Assembly (NCBI RefSeq): GCF_003994335.1 | Contig: NZ_PNQZ01000019.1 | Location: 233,296 to 297,295 of the forward strand | Direction: 5' to 3' | Source of the DNA: Asaia sp. W19 | GTDB lineage: Bacteria > Pseudomonadota > Alphaproteobacteria > Acetobacterales > Acetobacteraceae | DNA: 64,000 nt | Shown here: positions 17,984 to 26,443 of the stretch, one piece after another | Position numbering within the stretch: position 1 is the stretch's first letter | How the letters are laid out: the number at the start of each line of letters is the position of its first letter | The notes under the pieces: generated by a model | Told to the model about the DNA's origin: nothing | The model's database searches: none | The model's input: only the letters and a program-made list of their open reading frames with translations | Position numbers and translations under genes: made by a program

Positions 17984-18778
17984 TCAATGCATGGTCGCAA
18001 AGAGATGGCTCCAGCGGATCTCGAAAGGCCATTGCCAGAACTGCCAGAACGGATGAATGGCCTCGTAGGAGAAGAAGACGAAGCGTGCCTTGCCAACGAG
18101 ATTGACCATGGGCACGTAGCCGAGATCCTGCCCGTTGTCGCGCTGGAAGCGGCTATCACCACTATTGTCGCGATTATCGCCCATGGCGAAGAAATATCCG
18201 TCTGGAACGACATATTCGCGCGTGTCGTTCTGCTCCCCTTCATCGGTCTGCTTCAGGATCTGATGGGTAACCGGCGCGGCACCCGCACTACCGGGCAGGG
18301 TTTCCAGATAGCGTATGCCGGTCTGGGGCATACGATTTTCATCCATGACCGAATAGGCACCCAGTGACTGGCGCGGTACCAGGGTGCCGTTCAGATAGAG
18401 CTCGCCTGCGCGCATCTGGATATGATCACCCGGAAGCCCGATGATGCGCTTGATGTAATCGATCGAGGTGTTTTGCGTGTATCGGAATACAGCAACATCA
18501 CCACGATGGGGTGCCGTGTTCCAGATACGCCCCTCGAAGAGAGGCGGTGAAAACGGCATCGAGAAACGCGACCAGCCATAATCATACTTGGTCACGGCGA
18601 TATAATCGCCCACCTGCAGGGTCGGAATCATTGACGCGCTCGGAATGTTGAACGGCTCGATGAAGACAGTGCGTATTGCGAGCAGAAACACAATCCAGAT
18701 CAGTACGAAACGTATGATCTCCAGAGGGGTATCTTCTTTGCGCGTCGAGGACGTCGCCTCGGAGGTGTTTTCAGTCAT
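17984..18778 (-). CDS. lepB: Signal peptidase I
   Basis: Membrane-bound serine protease removing signal peptides of exported proteins. One N-terminal membrane segment (about 23-43) precedes the catalytic Ser in IPSASMIPTLQVGD. The general-base Lys is in YIKRIIGLPGDHIQ, and the late box GDNRDNSGDSR is present. 264 residues. It starts the lepB-rnc-era group, with acpS and spoT further upstream in the conserved alphaproteobacterial order. Confidence 0.95.
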   Translation of the reverse strand: MTENTSEATSSTRKEDTPLEIIRFVLIWIVFLLAIRTVFIEPFNIPSASMIPTLQVGDYIAVTKYDYGWSRFSMPFSPPLFEGRIWNTAPHRGDVAVFRYTQNTSIDYIKRIIGLPGDHIQMRAGELYLNGTLVPRQSLGAYSVMDENRMPQTGIRYLETLPGSAGAAPVTHQILKQTDEGEQNDTREYVVPDGYFFAMGDNRDNSGDSRFQRDNGQDLGYVPMVNLVGKARFVFFSYEAIHPFWQFWQWPFEIRWSHLFATMH

Positions 18779-18904
18779 AGTCGGTTCTTAGCGCAGGAAT
18801 ACTGGATTTGGCGACACTCAATCACGACGCCATGACGGAGAATCTGGCGAGGCGGGACGGACGCACAGGGCATGAGATGCAGGCAATCGGCATCCTGTGT
18901 CGTG

Positions 18905-19303
18905 TCAAAGCGACTGTATGATCACATAGGCCATTGCATAAGGCGGCTCGTCGCTCAGACTCAGCTGGATATCCGCTGCCTGACCCGGCAACGCCATGGC
19001 TGCGAGGCGCTCGGCAGCGAGCCCCGCAAGGATGAGCATGGGCTTGCCGAGCGCGTCGTTACGAACCTCGATATCGACAAGATGGATCCCGTCCCGGAAC
19101 CCACAGCCGAGCGCCTTGACGCAGGCCTCTTTTGCCGCCCAGCGCTTGGCCAGGACACCGATCCGCCCCTCGCCAGTGCGGGTATTGGCGTAAGCAATCT
19201 CATGAGGACTGAAACTGCGCTCGAGAAACCGGTCACCCGAGCGTTCGACCGCACGCGCAATGCGACGCATGTCGCATAGATCCGTACCGATTCCTCTGAT
19301 CAC
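18905..19303 (-). CDS. acpS: Holo-[acyl-carrier-protein] synthase
   Basis: Transfers 4'-phosphopantetheine from CoA to apo-ACP. The metal-binding motif GIGTDLCDMRRI is at the N-terminus, and the catalytic segment KRWAAKEACVKALG with its Glu and Lys follows; 132 residues. Start is GTG 19301-19303, eight bases after spoT. Linkage to spoT, lepB and rnc matches other Alphaproteobacteria. Confidence 0.94.
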   Translation of the reverse strand: MIRGIGTDLCDMRRIARAVERSGDRFLERSFSPHEIAYANTRTGEGRIGVLAKRWAAKEACVKALGCGFRDGIHLVDIEVRNDALGKPMLILAGLAAERLAAMALPGQAADIQLSLSDEPPYAMAYVIIQSL

Positions 19304-19311
19304 GCCGCCAC

Positions 19312-21567
19312 TCAGTTCCGTGCGCGCTCGACCTGCATGACCCCCTGCGCCGAACGCAGGGCCGCGATCATGGCTGAGAGGTGACGTACGTCACGCACCT
19401 CGAGATCGACCAGGATTTCCATGAAATCAAGCTGACGATTGAGAATACGCAGGTTTACGACGCTGCCATTATGTTTTGAGGCCGTATTGGTGAGGGTGGT
19501 GAGCACCGCAGACTCATTCGCAGCGATGACACTGACACGCCCGATATGAGGCGCGCCCCGCTCGCCCTGCGCCAATGCCTCGTAATCCCAGTCAATTTCG
19601 AGGAAACGCTCCGGCGTGGAGGAGAAACCGCTCAGATTCTGGCAGCCACGCTGGTGGATGGTCACGCCCTTGCCCTGTGCGATGATACCCACGATCGGGT
19701 CACCGGGCAGCGGGTGACAGCACCCGGCAAAGTGGGTCGCGATGCCTGAACCGATCCCGTTGATGATCGAGCCGCTTTTGGCACCATAGCGCGGTGCAGC
19801 GCCCAGGCCACCCCCAAGGCGCCCGGAAAGCCCCGGCACCATACGGGGCGCACGATGGCTCTGACGGAGCTCGGGATAGGCCGCATTGACCACATCCTTC
19901 GGGCCAAGCTGACCATTGCCCACAGCCACATAAAGATCGTCGATGCTCGCCTGACGCAGGTCGCGCAGCAAGGTCTCGAGTATTTTTTCGCTGCCATCGA
20001 CACCCTCCTGACGGAAAGCCTTGGCGAGCGCCGTGCGTCCGGTATCAAGATTGACCTGGCGCTGCTGCAACGCCACGTGCCGCCGGATACGCGCCCGCGC
20101 CTTGCCCGTGACGACGAAACGCTCCCATGACGCAGAGGGCGTACCTCCACGTGCCGTCATGATCTCGACCTGATCACCGTTCTGCAGCTCATGGCGCAGA
20201 GGCATCAGTCGGCCGTTGATCTTGGCCCCGACGCAGGAATCGCCCACCTGACTATGCACAGCATAGGCAAAATCAACGGGTGTCGCCCTGCGCGGCAAAG
20301 AGATGAGCTGCCCCTTCGGGGTGAAGCAGAAGACCTGGTCCTGATAAAGCTCGAGCTTCGTGTTTTCGAGGAATTCGTCAGGCGCCTCGGAGTCTTCGAG
20401 AATCTCGAGCAGATCCTGAACCCAGCGCAGCTTGTTCAGCCCAAGCGCGGCAACTTCCGTATTCGACGCCTGCGCTTCGTCACGCTCCTTATACGCCCAG
20501 TGAGCCGCCACGCCGTTCTCGGCGAAGTCGTGCATGTCGGCTGTGCGTATCTGAATTTCGATCTTCTGGTTTCGGGGCTGACGCAGCGTCACACCCGTAT
20601 GCAGACTCTGATACCCGTTGGCCTTGGGCGTCGAAATATAGTCCTTGAAGCGCCCGGCGATCATGGGATAGGCGCCGTGGATGGCCCCGAGCGCCGCGTA
20701 ACAGGCATCCCGGCTCGGCACGATCACTCGGAATGCCATGATGTCAGAGAGCTGCTCGAAAGCGACATTGCGCTTTTGCATCTTGGCCCAGATCGAAAAG
20801 GGCGACTTCTCGCGCCCGGTCACGTCAACCTGCGGCAGACCGACCTCGGCGCAGAGCTCCTTCAATTCGCGCCGGATCTGCTCGATGATATCCGCGCCAT
20901 GCCCACGCAGGAAGTTCAGGCGCGCCCGGATCGTGGCGTCGGCCTCAGGCTCAAGCTGCTCGAAGGAGAGATTCTGCAGCTCCGTCTTGACACGATCCAT
21001 GCCGATACGCTCGGCAAGCGGCGCATAGATATCCATGGTTTCGCGCGCAATGCGCAGGCGACGGTCCTGGCGCTGCACATAATGCAGGGTGCGCATGTTG
21101 TGCAGGCGATCAGCCAGCTTGACGATCAGCACGCGGATGTCGCGCGACATCGCCAGGACCAGCTTGCGGAAATTCTCCGCCTGCTTGGTCCGGTCGGACT
21201 GAAGTTCCAGACGAGTCAGCTTCGTCACCCCATCGACCAGACTGGCTACCGTCTCACCGAAGCGGTCCTTCAGAAACGCCGGGGTAATTCCCGTATCCTC
21301 GACAGTGTCGTGCAGCAGCCCCACCATGATGGAGGGCACATCCATACGAAAGCCTGCCAGAATATTCGCGACCGCTATGGGGTGGATGATATAGGGCTCG
21401 CCGTTGTCACGCTTTTGCTCGCGATGCGCCTTTTCGGCGACGGCGTAAGCCTCTTCGATGCGGGTAAGATCGGCTGACGGATCATAACTCGCGATCCGCC
21501 TCAGCAACCCGCTGATCGACGGCATTGACGCCGCCATTTCGGCACCGGGAAGAAGCACGTCAGACAT
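19312..21567 (-). CDS. spoT: Bifunctional (p)ppGpp synthetase/hydrolase (Rsh/SpoT)
   Basis: Makes and degrades the alarmone (p)ppGpp in the stringent response. Domain order: HD hydrolase (about 40-200, with HPIAVANIL and GLLHDTVEDT), synthetase (about 240-360, with GRFKDYISTPKANGYQS), TGS (about 400-465), helical region and C-terminal ACT (about 670-750). The hydrolase is intact, and the RFKD motif is the form found in bifunctional enzymes. 751 residues. The typical alphaproteobacterial single Rsh gene is next to rpoZ, as here. Confidence 0.95.
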   Translation of the reverse strand: MSDVLLPGAEMAASMPSISGLLRRIASYDPSADLTRIEEAYAVAEKAHREQKRDNGEPYIIHPIAVANILAGFRMDVPSIMVGLLHDTVEDTGITPAFLKDRFGETVASLVDGVTKLTRLELQSDRTKQAENFRKLVLAMSRDIRVLIVKLADRLHNMRTLHYVQRQDRRLRIARETMDIYAPLAERIGMDRVKTELQNLSFEQLEPEADATIRARLNFLRGHGADIIEQIRRELKELCAEVGLPQVDVTGREKSPFSIWAKMQKRNVAFEQLSDIMAFRVIVPSRDACYAALGAIHGAYPMIAGRFKDYISTPKANGYQSLHTGVTLRQPRNQKIEIQIRTADMHDFAENGVAAHWAYKERDEAQASNTEVAALGLNKLRWVQDLLEILEDSEAPDEFLENTKLELYQDQVFCFTPKGQLISLPRRATPVDFAYAVHSQVGDSCVGAKINGRLMPLRHELQNGDQVEIMTARGGTPSASWERFVVTGKARARIRRHVALQQRQVNLDTGRTALAKAFRQEGVDGSEKILETLLRDLRQASIDDLYVAVGNGQLGPKDVVNAAYPELRQSHRAPRMVPGLSGRLGGGLGAAPRYGAKSGSIINGIGSGIATHFAGCCHPLPGDPIVGIIAQGKGVTIHQRGCQNLSGFSSTPERFLEIDWDYEALAQGERGAPHIGRVSVIAANESAVLTTLTNTASKHNGSVVNLRILNRQLDFMEILVDLEVRDVRHLSAMIAALRSAQGVMQVERARN

Positions 21568-21650
21568 ACAAACTTCTCTCCCGATAATGCCAGATAAATC
21601 AGAATTTCAACATGAGAGGCCCGGATTCATTCTCCGGCCCCCATCATGGA

Positions 21651-22049
21651 TCAACGGCGGCCACGCCCCCCGAATTCCGCCTCGAACGATGCCTCGAGCT
21701 CGGCCGGCGACATGGTTTCGGCCATATGAGCATGCTCTTCCTCAGAAGACACATCCTGAAGACCGAAAATGTTCTGATCGGTCGGAATCAGATCCATCAC
21801 TTCCTCATCTACGGGCTCGGGTTCCGGGGCGCGGGCCAGGGAGCGCACGATACCGTCCTTCAGCGCGCCGAGATTGACCTTCTCGTCTGCGATCTCACGC
21901 AAGGCGACAACGGGATTCTTGTCGTTGTCGCGGTCGATCGTCATCTCCTCGCCACGCGAAAGACCACGGGCGCGCTGCGCTGCAAGAAGAACCAGCTCGA
22001 AGCGGTTGGGGACCTTCTCGATGCAGTCTTCAACGGTTACACGTGCCAT
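21651..22049 (-). CDS. rpoZ: DNA-directed RNA polymerase omega subunit
   Basis: Small polymerase subunit that helps fold beta' and, with it, binds ppGpp. The N-terminal signature [23 protein letters not shown] and [14 protein letters not shown] are clear. 132 residues, including an acidic C-terminal tail of about 50 residues ([13 protein letters not shown], then [13 protein letters not shown]) that E. coli omega lacks. It lies directly upstream of spoT. A GAGG ribosome-binding site precedes ATG 22047-22049. Confidence 0.95.
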   Translation of the reverse strand: MARVTVEDCIEKVPNRFELVLLAAQRARGLSRGEEMTIDRDNDKNPVVALREIADEKVNLGALKDGIVRSLARAPEPEPVDEEVMDLIPTDQNIFGLQDVSSEEEHAHMAETMSPAELEASFEAEFGGRGRR

Positions 22050-22096
22050 TACCTCATCCCACCCAATTGCGCAGATCTATGTGAATTCTCCTTGTT

Positions 22097-22124
22097 AGCA
22101 TAGCGGCTCCCACCGAGCAAACAA
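22097..22124 (-). promoter_or_regulatory. Predicted sigma70-type promoter of rpoZ-spoT
   Basis: On the minus strand TTGTTT (22119-22124) and TATGCT (22097-22102) are separated by 16 bases, about 50 bp before the rpoZ ATG. The -10 matches the consensus at four of six positions. The rest of the 305-bp gap to the NYN gene is A/T-rich, especially 22200-22280. Confidence 0.45.
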
Positions 22125-22354
22125 GGAACATGGATGAGGAACCAGACCCTGCCTGTGGCGGCGCCATCACAGAACTCCCTTTCTTGACCGACAGGGTACA
22201 GATTAGCGCAACACTATATTGATTAATTTCGAGGCTTATATATTTCCTCACTCTGCAAAATGTTAATATAGCGTATATTATGGGAGGAGCGCGGAGCACG
22301 CCTGTACCGCGCCCTCAACTGCAGTGTGTTGCAAAACTACCAATCGGATACGAT

Positions 22355-22960
22355 ATGTTTGAGAAAAGCGACAGAACTGCTGTCTTCATAGATGGGTCTA
22401 GCCTGTATTACACCGCGAAATCGGTTGGCTTTGAGGTAGACTACCGAAGGCTTCTGAAATACTTTCGAACTAATACGAACCTATTGCGCGCTTATTATTA
22501 TGCCGCAATACCTGAGACGGAAGAATACTCTCCTCTGAAGCCCCTGACTGACTGGCTGGCTTACAACGGATACAGACTCGTGAGCAAAGCGGCTCGCGAG
22601 TTCACCGACCACTCGGGGCGCAGGCGGCTGAAGGGTAATATGGATGTCGAACTCGCCGTCGACCTCATGGAGCTCGCCGAGCATATCGATCATGCTGTGA
22701 TCTTCAGCGGCGACTCCGACCTTCGTCGCGCCGTCGAGGCCATCCAGCGACGTGGCGTGCGTGTGACGGCGGTTTCATCTCTTCGCGCTTCACCAGCTCT
22801 GATTGGTGATGATCTCAGGCGTCAGGTCGATCATTTCGTGGAACTGGGAGAAATCGCTGCGGAGTTCACACGACGTCAATCAGATGCGCCTTCAAGAAGC
22901 CGCTCCAATCCGATCCGCCATCCCGCCGATGTCGATCTCGACGGGGATGACGATATCTGA
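22355..22960 (+). CDS. NYN domain (LabA/DUF88-type) putative ribonuclease
   Basis: Predicted PIN-like nuclease of the NYN superfamily, probably acting on RNA. Acidic residues expected for the active site are visible: Asp in AVFIDGSSLYYT (about residue 13), Asp in GNMDVELAVDLMELA and the paired Asp residues in VIFSGDSDLRRAV. 201 residues from ATG 22355; upstream codons are open but AT-rich and non-homologous. It is divergent from rpoZ-spoT, a neighbour it keeps in many Alphaproteobacteria. The 5' third has lower G+C than nearby genes. The exact substrate is unknown. Confidence 0.85.
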   Translation: MFEKSDRTAVFIDGSSLYYTAKSVGFEVDYRRLLKYFRTNTNLLRAYYYAAIPETEEYSPLKPLTDWLAYNGYRLVSKAAREFTDHSGRRRLKGNMDVELAVDLMELAEHIDHAVIFSGDSDLRRAVEAIQRRGVRVTAVSSLRASPALIGDDLRRQVDHFVELGEIAAEFTRRQSDAPSRSRSNPIRHPADVDLDGDDDI

Positions 22961-23322
22961 CATCGTCCCCCGCCAGGGGCAGGTCGGGCGCAAACACATC
23001 AATTTCGCTCCCGACCATCGCGCCCGCTCCTTCCCTGGCCACAAAGCGGCTGTCGTAACCGCCCCGCACTCCGCATCCAGCGCCCTACTCCGGGCAAACC
23101 ATCGGGCTGTCGGTCGCTTCCAATCGCCCTGTCATCCCCCGACACTGACGCTTTTATGCGCGCTATCGCTGGGCCGCGCCCTTGTCATGGATTGACACAA
23201 ATCGAGCGCACGCTGCAGAACCACGGCTGTCAGGTGCGACACTCGACCTCGGGCGCAGCGCAACCGATGCCCGCTGCTCGCATTTAGATCGCATCTTGCG
23301 AAGACAATGGGAGCGAAGATCG
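22961..23322 (+). other. Intergenic region, no gene recognised
   Basis: About 360 bp between the NYN gene and the NAD(P)-dependent dehydrogenase. I see no convincing ORF; possible small frames lack a ribosome-binding site or homology. A TTGACA hexamer at about 23192 could be a -35 but no good -10 follows. It probably holds the promoter of the dehydrogenase gene. Confidence 0.4.
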
Positions 23323-24222
23323 ATGACACCCCAGGAAAACGAGACAATCGGTTTTGTCGGCTATGGCGCCATGGGTGCGCTGATGGGTGCTAATTTGCGC
23401 AACGCAGGCTACCGAGTTCAGGCCTACACACCCTCCGGTCGCCAACAGGACGCCCAGACCCCGGTCATCCAGTCCGCCGCCGAACTGGCCAGAACGTCTG
23501 ACATCCTCATCCTTTGTGTGCCCAATGATTCAGCGGTCTTCGCGTCCGCCGAGGGGGAGAAGGGATTTCTGAGCGGGCTGCGCCCCGATACGCTGATACT
23601 CAATACCAGCACAATCTCGCCGGAGGCGACCGGACGTCTGGCCGGCCTCGTCCGTCATCATGGCGGCCGTTTCGTCGATGCCCCCATGTCAGGCAGCACG
23701 CCCGAGGCCGAAAAAGGCGAGCTGGTAATGCTTGTCGGCGCGTCGCATGACGACCTCGAGGCGGCGCGTCCCGTGCTGAGCGCCATCGGGAAACTGACCA
23801 TTCATGCAGGAGACGTCGGGGCCGGGACACGGCTTAAACTGGTGATCAACGGGATCATGGGGGCAACGCTCAACGTGATCGCCGAGGCGGTAGGCTATGG
23901 CCTGTCAAGTGGGCTGGACCGGACCATGCTCTACCAGGCACTCGGTCAGGTCGCCGTGATTTCGCCCCACCACAAACGCAAGCTCGGCTGCGCCGAACAT
24001 GGCGATTTCGCGCCACAATTCCCGACGCGCCTCATGTCCAAGGATATGGGCCTGCTCGTTTCGGCAGCGCGCAGTACCCATAGTTTCTGCCCGTCGATTG
24101 CGATTGCCGATCAGGCATTGGCCCTGTCGAGCAAGCGCCATCCCAATGATGATTATTCCGCCCTGTTCGGCGCGATCGAGAAGAGCGTCGTGCAACAGCG
24201 AGAGCCTGCCAACGAGGCGTGA
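23323..24222 (+). CDS. NAD(P)-dependent beta-hydroxyacid dehydrogenase-like oxidoreductase
   Basis: Member of the 3-hydroxyisobutyrate/tartronate-semialdehyde dehydrogenase family. The Rossmann glycine motif GFVGYGAMGALM (about residues 10-21) is followed by the substrate-site motif DAPMSGSTPEAEKGE and the catalytic Lys in GTRLKLVINGIMG. 299 residues from ATG 23323, the standard size; 47 further codons are open upstream without homology. The substrate cannot be deduced. It is followed by sodB after about 110 bp. Confidence 0.85.
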   Translation: MTPQENETIGFVGYGAMGALMGANLRNAGYRVQAYTPSGRQQDAQTPVIQSAAELARTSDILILCVPNDSAVFASAEGEKGFLSGLRPDTLILNTSTISPEATGRLAGLVRHHGGRFVDAPMSGSTPEAEKGELVMLVGASHDDLEAARPVLSAIGKLTIHAGDVGAGTRLKLVINGIMGATLNVIAEAVGYGLSSGLDRTMLYQALGQVAVISPHHKRKLGCAEHGDFAPQFPTRLMSKDMGLLVSAARSTHSFCPSIAIADQALALSSKRHPNDDYSALFGAIEKSVVQQREPANEA

Positions 24223-24332
24223 TCATCCTTTCCGTTACGGCGGGTTGACGAAACCTGCCCGGCACCATAGCTGCCTTGGGTGACCAAGCAGCCCCGCTTT
24301 GTCCCCACCATGTTTGTCCAGGAGACGTGATC

Positions 24333-24941
24333 ATGGCTTTCGAACTGCCGTCCCTCCCCTATCAGTCCAGCGCCCTTGCCGCCTCCGGCATGTGCCAGGA
24401 AACCCTTGAGCTGCATCACGGCAAGCATCATCAGGCTTATGTGACGGCGCTGAATGGCTTTGTCGAAGCCAAGCCGGAACTCCAGGGCAAGAGCCTTGAA
24501 GACATCATCCTTGCCGTGAAGGGTGACGCGGCCTCGGCTCCGGTCTTCAACAATGCGGGCCAGCACTGGAACCATATCCTGTTCTGGAAGAACCTCTCTC
24601 CGACCGGTGGCCAGGTCCCTTTGAAGCTGGCAGCCAAGATCGAGTCAGATCTGGGTGGCCTCGACGCATTCAAGGCGGCCTTCAAACAGGCCGCGATTTC
24701 GCAGTTCGGCTCCGGCTGGGCCTGGCTCGTTCTGGGATCCGACGGCAAGCTCGCCGTGACCAAGACGGCCAATGGCTCGAACCCGCTGGCCGAAGGCCAG
24801 GGCCGCGCCCTGCTGGGTCTGGACGTGTGGGAGCACGCCTATTACCTGGACTTCCGCAATCGTCGTCCGGACTACATCACGAACTACCTCGATAAGCTCG
24901 CCAATTACGAGTTTGCCGAAGCAGAGCTGCTTTCCGCCTGA
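24333..24941 (+). CDS. sodB: Superoxide dismutase, Fe/Mn family (Fe type likely)
   Basis: Converts superoxide to oxygen and hydrogen peroxide. All four metal ligands are present: His in ELHHGKHHQAYV, His in NAGQHWNHILFW, and Asp and His in DVWEHAYYLDF. NAGQHWNH and the short length (202 residues) favour the iron enzyme. ATG 24333 is preceded by CAGGAG. It has its own strong terminator at 24991-25026, so it is likely monocistronic or the end of a two-gene unit. Confidence 0.94.
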   Translation: MAFELPSLPYQSSALAASGMCQETLELHHGKHHQAYVTALNGFVEAKPELQGKSLEDIILAVKGDAASAPVFNNAGQHWNHILFWKNLSPTGGQVPLKLAAKIESDLGGLDAFKAAFKQAAISQFGSGWAWLVLGSDGKLAVTKTANGSNPLAEGQGRALLGLDVWEHAYYLDFRNRRPDYITNYLDKLANYEFAEAELLSA

Positions 24942-24990
24942 TCGCCAGCTATCGCGCCGCGCGCCTGGCCCGGCGTGGCCACAGCGCATG

Positions 24991-25026
24991 AAAAAGGCCG
25001 GCCCCAAACGGGAGCCGGCCTTTTTT
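24991..25026 (+). terminator. Rho-independent terminator after sodB
   Basis: GC-rich hairpin (GGCCGGC-CCC, loop AAAC, GGG-GCCGGCC) flanked by A and T runs, between the convergent sodB and yajC. The flanking A and T tracts suggest it works in both directions. Confidence 0.85.
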
Positions 25027-25046
25027 ACGCGCCCGGAGGTCGCGCC

Positions 25047-25361
25047 TTATTTGGCAGCCTTGCCGCCATCATTGGCTGGCTTCGCCGTGCTGGTGAGAAC
25101 CTGCGACACGTTCTCGCGCATAAGCTGGATCTTCACGCCGGGAGCGATCTCGACTTCGATCTCCTTGCTGCCGTCGCGCGCAAGCTGAACAACGCCAACG
25201 ATACCGCCACTGGTCACAATACGATCACCGCGACGCAGGGCACTGAGCTGCGCCTTGAGCTCCTTCTGGCGCGCCTGCTGCGGACGAATGAGCACGAAAT
25301 AGAAAACGACGAACACGAGGATCATCGGGAGGAATGAGATAATCCCGCTGTTGGCGAGCAT
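25047..25361 (-). CDS. yajC: Sec translocon accessory subunit YajC
   Basis: Small inner-membrane protein associated with SecDF. 104 residues: one membrane helix (about 8-25), then the conserved LIRPQQARQKELKAQLSALRRGDRIVTSGGIVG. secD and secF would be expected downstream but are not here; instead yajC is convergent with sodB and divergent from a DUF815 ATPase gene. Confidence 0.93.
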   Translation of the reverse strand: MLANSGIISFLPMILVFVVFYFVLIRPQQARQKELKAQLSALRRGDRIVTSGGIVGVVQLARDGSKEIEVEIAPGVKIQLMRENVSQVLTSTAKPANDGGKAAK

Positions 25362-25484
25362 GCGTTTCTTCCATATGTCGAAGGATCAGGGACCGGACGC
25401 GCCCGAAAGCCTGCCGGAATGGCCCCGGACCATAATTGGTCGCGCCCGCACGTCAAGCACAGCCACGGAGCAAGGGACAAATCC

Positions 25485-26327
25485 ATGGACGCTACTTTTC
25501 TCGAAAAACTCGATCGTATTGTCTGCGCCCTCGAGCGCCTTGCTCCCGCTCCGGCCATCCCGGCCAGCCTGGAGAGCCATGACGCATTTCTCTGGCAGGG
25601 TGCCTCGGCAAGCCTGCGCGGCGTTGAAAAGGTACAAGGGGTCAACCTGTCCCTGTTGCGTGGTATCGATCGCCAAGCGCGTCTCGTGCTCGAAAATACG
25701 CGTCATTTCGCTGCTGGCCGCAGCGGTAACAATGTCATGCTGTGGGGCGCGCGGGGCATGGGAAAGTCTTCGCTGGTCAAGGCCTGCTTTGCCGAGGCCA
25801 ATCGCGCCCACCCCCACGCGCTGGTTCTGATCGAGATCCAGCGCGACGATCTGTCCACGCTTCCGCGCCTTCTGGACATGCTGCGCGCGCAGCCCCGGCG
25901 CTGCATCGTGTTCTGCGACGATCTCTCATTCGAGACCCAGGATACCGATTACAAATCGCTCAAATCCGTCCTCGATGGCGGCATCATGGGGCGCCCCGAA
26001 AATGTCCTGTTCTACGCCACCTCGAACCGCCGCCATCTCATGCCGCGCGACATGATGGAGAATGAGAGCGGCAGTGCCATCAATCCCCAGGAAGCGGTGG
26101 AGGAGAAAGTTTCCCTCTCCGACCGTTTCGGGCTCTGGATCGGCGTCCATGGCTGCAATCAGGAAACCTACCTTGCCATCGTCGATGGTTACGCCGCCGA
26201 CCACAGGCTCGATATCCCCAGAGAGAGCCTACACCGTCACGCGCTGGAATGGGCCATGGAGCGCGGCGGACGCTCCGGACGCGTCGCTGCCCAGTTCATC
26301 GATCATCTGAGCGCAACGCTGGCCTGA
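25485..26327 (+). CDS. DUF815 family ATP-binding protein (AAA+-like)
   Basis: Predicted P-loop ATPase of unknown role. Walker A is WGARGMGKSSLVKA (about residues 87-100), and the Walker B-like segment is RCIVFCDDLSFE; sensor-type NVLFYATSNRRHLMP follows. 280 residues from ATG 25485 with AAGGGA upstream. DUF815 proteins are widespread in Alphaproteobacteria, usually next to yajC, which fits here. The ATPase activity is inferred; the substrate is unknown. Confidence 0.85.
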   Translation: MDATFLEKLDRIVCALERLAPAPAIPASLESHDAFLWQGASASLRGVEKVQGVNLSLLRGIDRQARLVLENTRHFAAGRSGNNVMLWGARGMGKSSLVKACFAEANRAHPHALVLIEIQRDDLSTLPRLLDMLRAQPRRCIVFCDDLSFETQDTDYKSLKSVLDGGIMGRPENVLFYATSNRRHLMPRDMMENESGSAINPQEAVEEKVSLSDRFGLWIGVHGCNQETYLAIVDGYAADHRLDIPRESLHRHALEWAMERGGRSGRVAAQFIDHLSATLA

Positions 26328-26345
26328 CAGCATCAACCGCAAATA

Positions 26346-26378
26346 AAAACCGGACTGGCACAGCGCCAGCCCGGTTGG
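26346..26378 (-). terminator. Rho-independent terminator between DUF815 gene and TonB-receptor gene
   Basis: A stem of about 12 bp (AACCGG.CTGGC paired with GCCAG.CCGGTT) ends in a T-run on the minus strand (TTTTTATTT), so it best terminates the TonB-dependent receptor gene. It lies between two convergent genes. Confidence 0.8.
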
Positions 26379-26443
26379 AAAGTGAGAAAGTCAACGGTGA
26401 CACCTACAGGACGGATCTGTCGATCCCGTGGGGCTGCCTCAGA

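Noticed and set aside
20191..21477. A 428-codon open frame on the plus strand
   Set aside because: It lies wholly opposite spoT, whose domains are unmistakable.
22866..23069. Minus-strand 67-codon ORF next to the NYN gene
   Set aside because: No homology, no good ribosome-binding site, and it overlaps the end of the NYN coding region.
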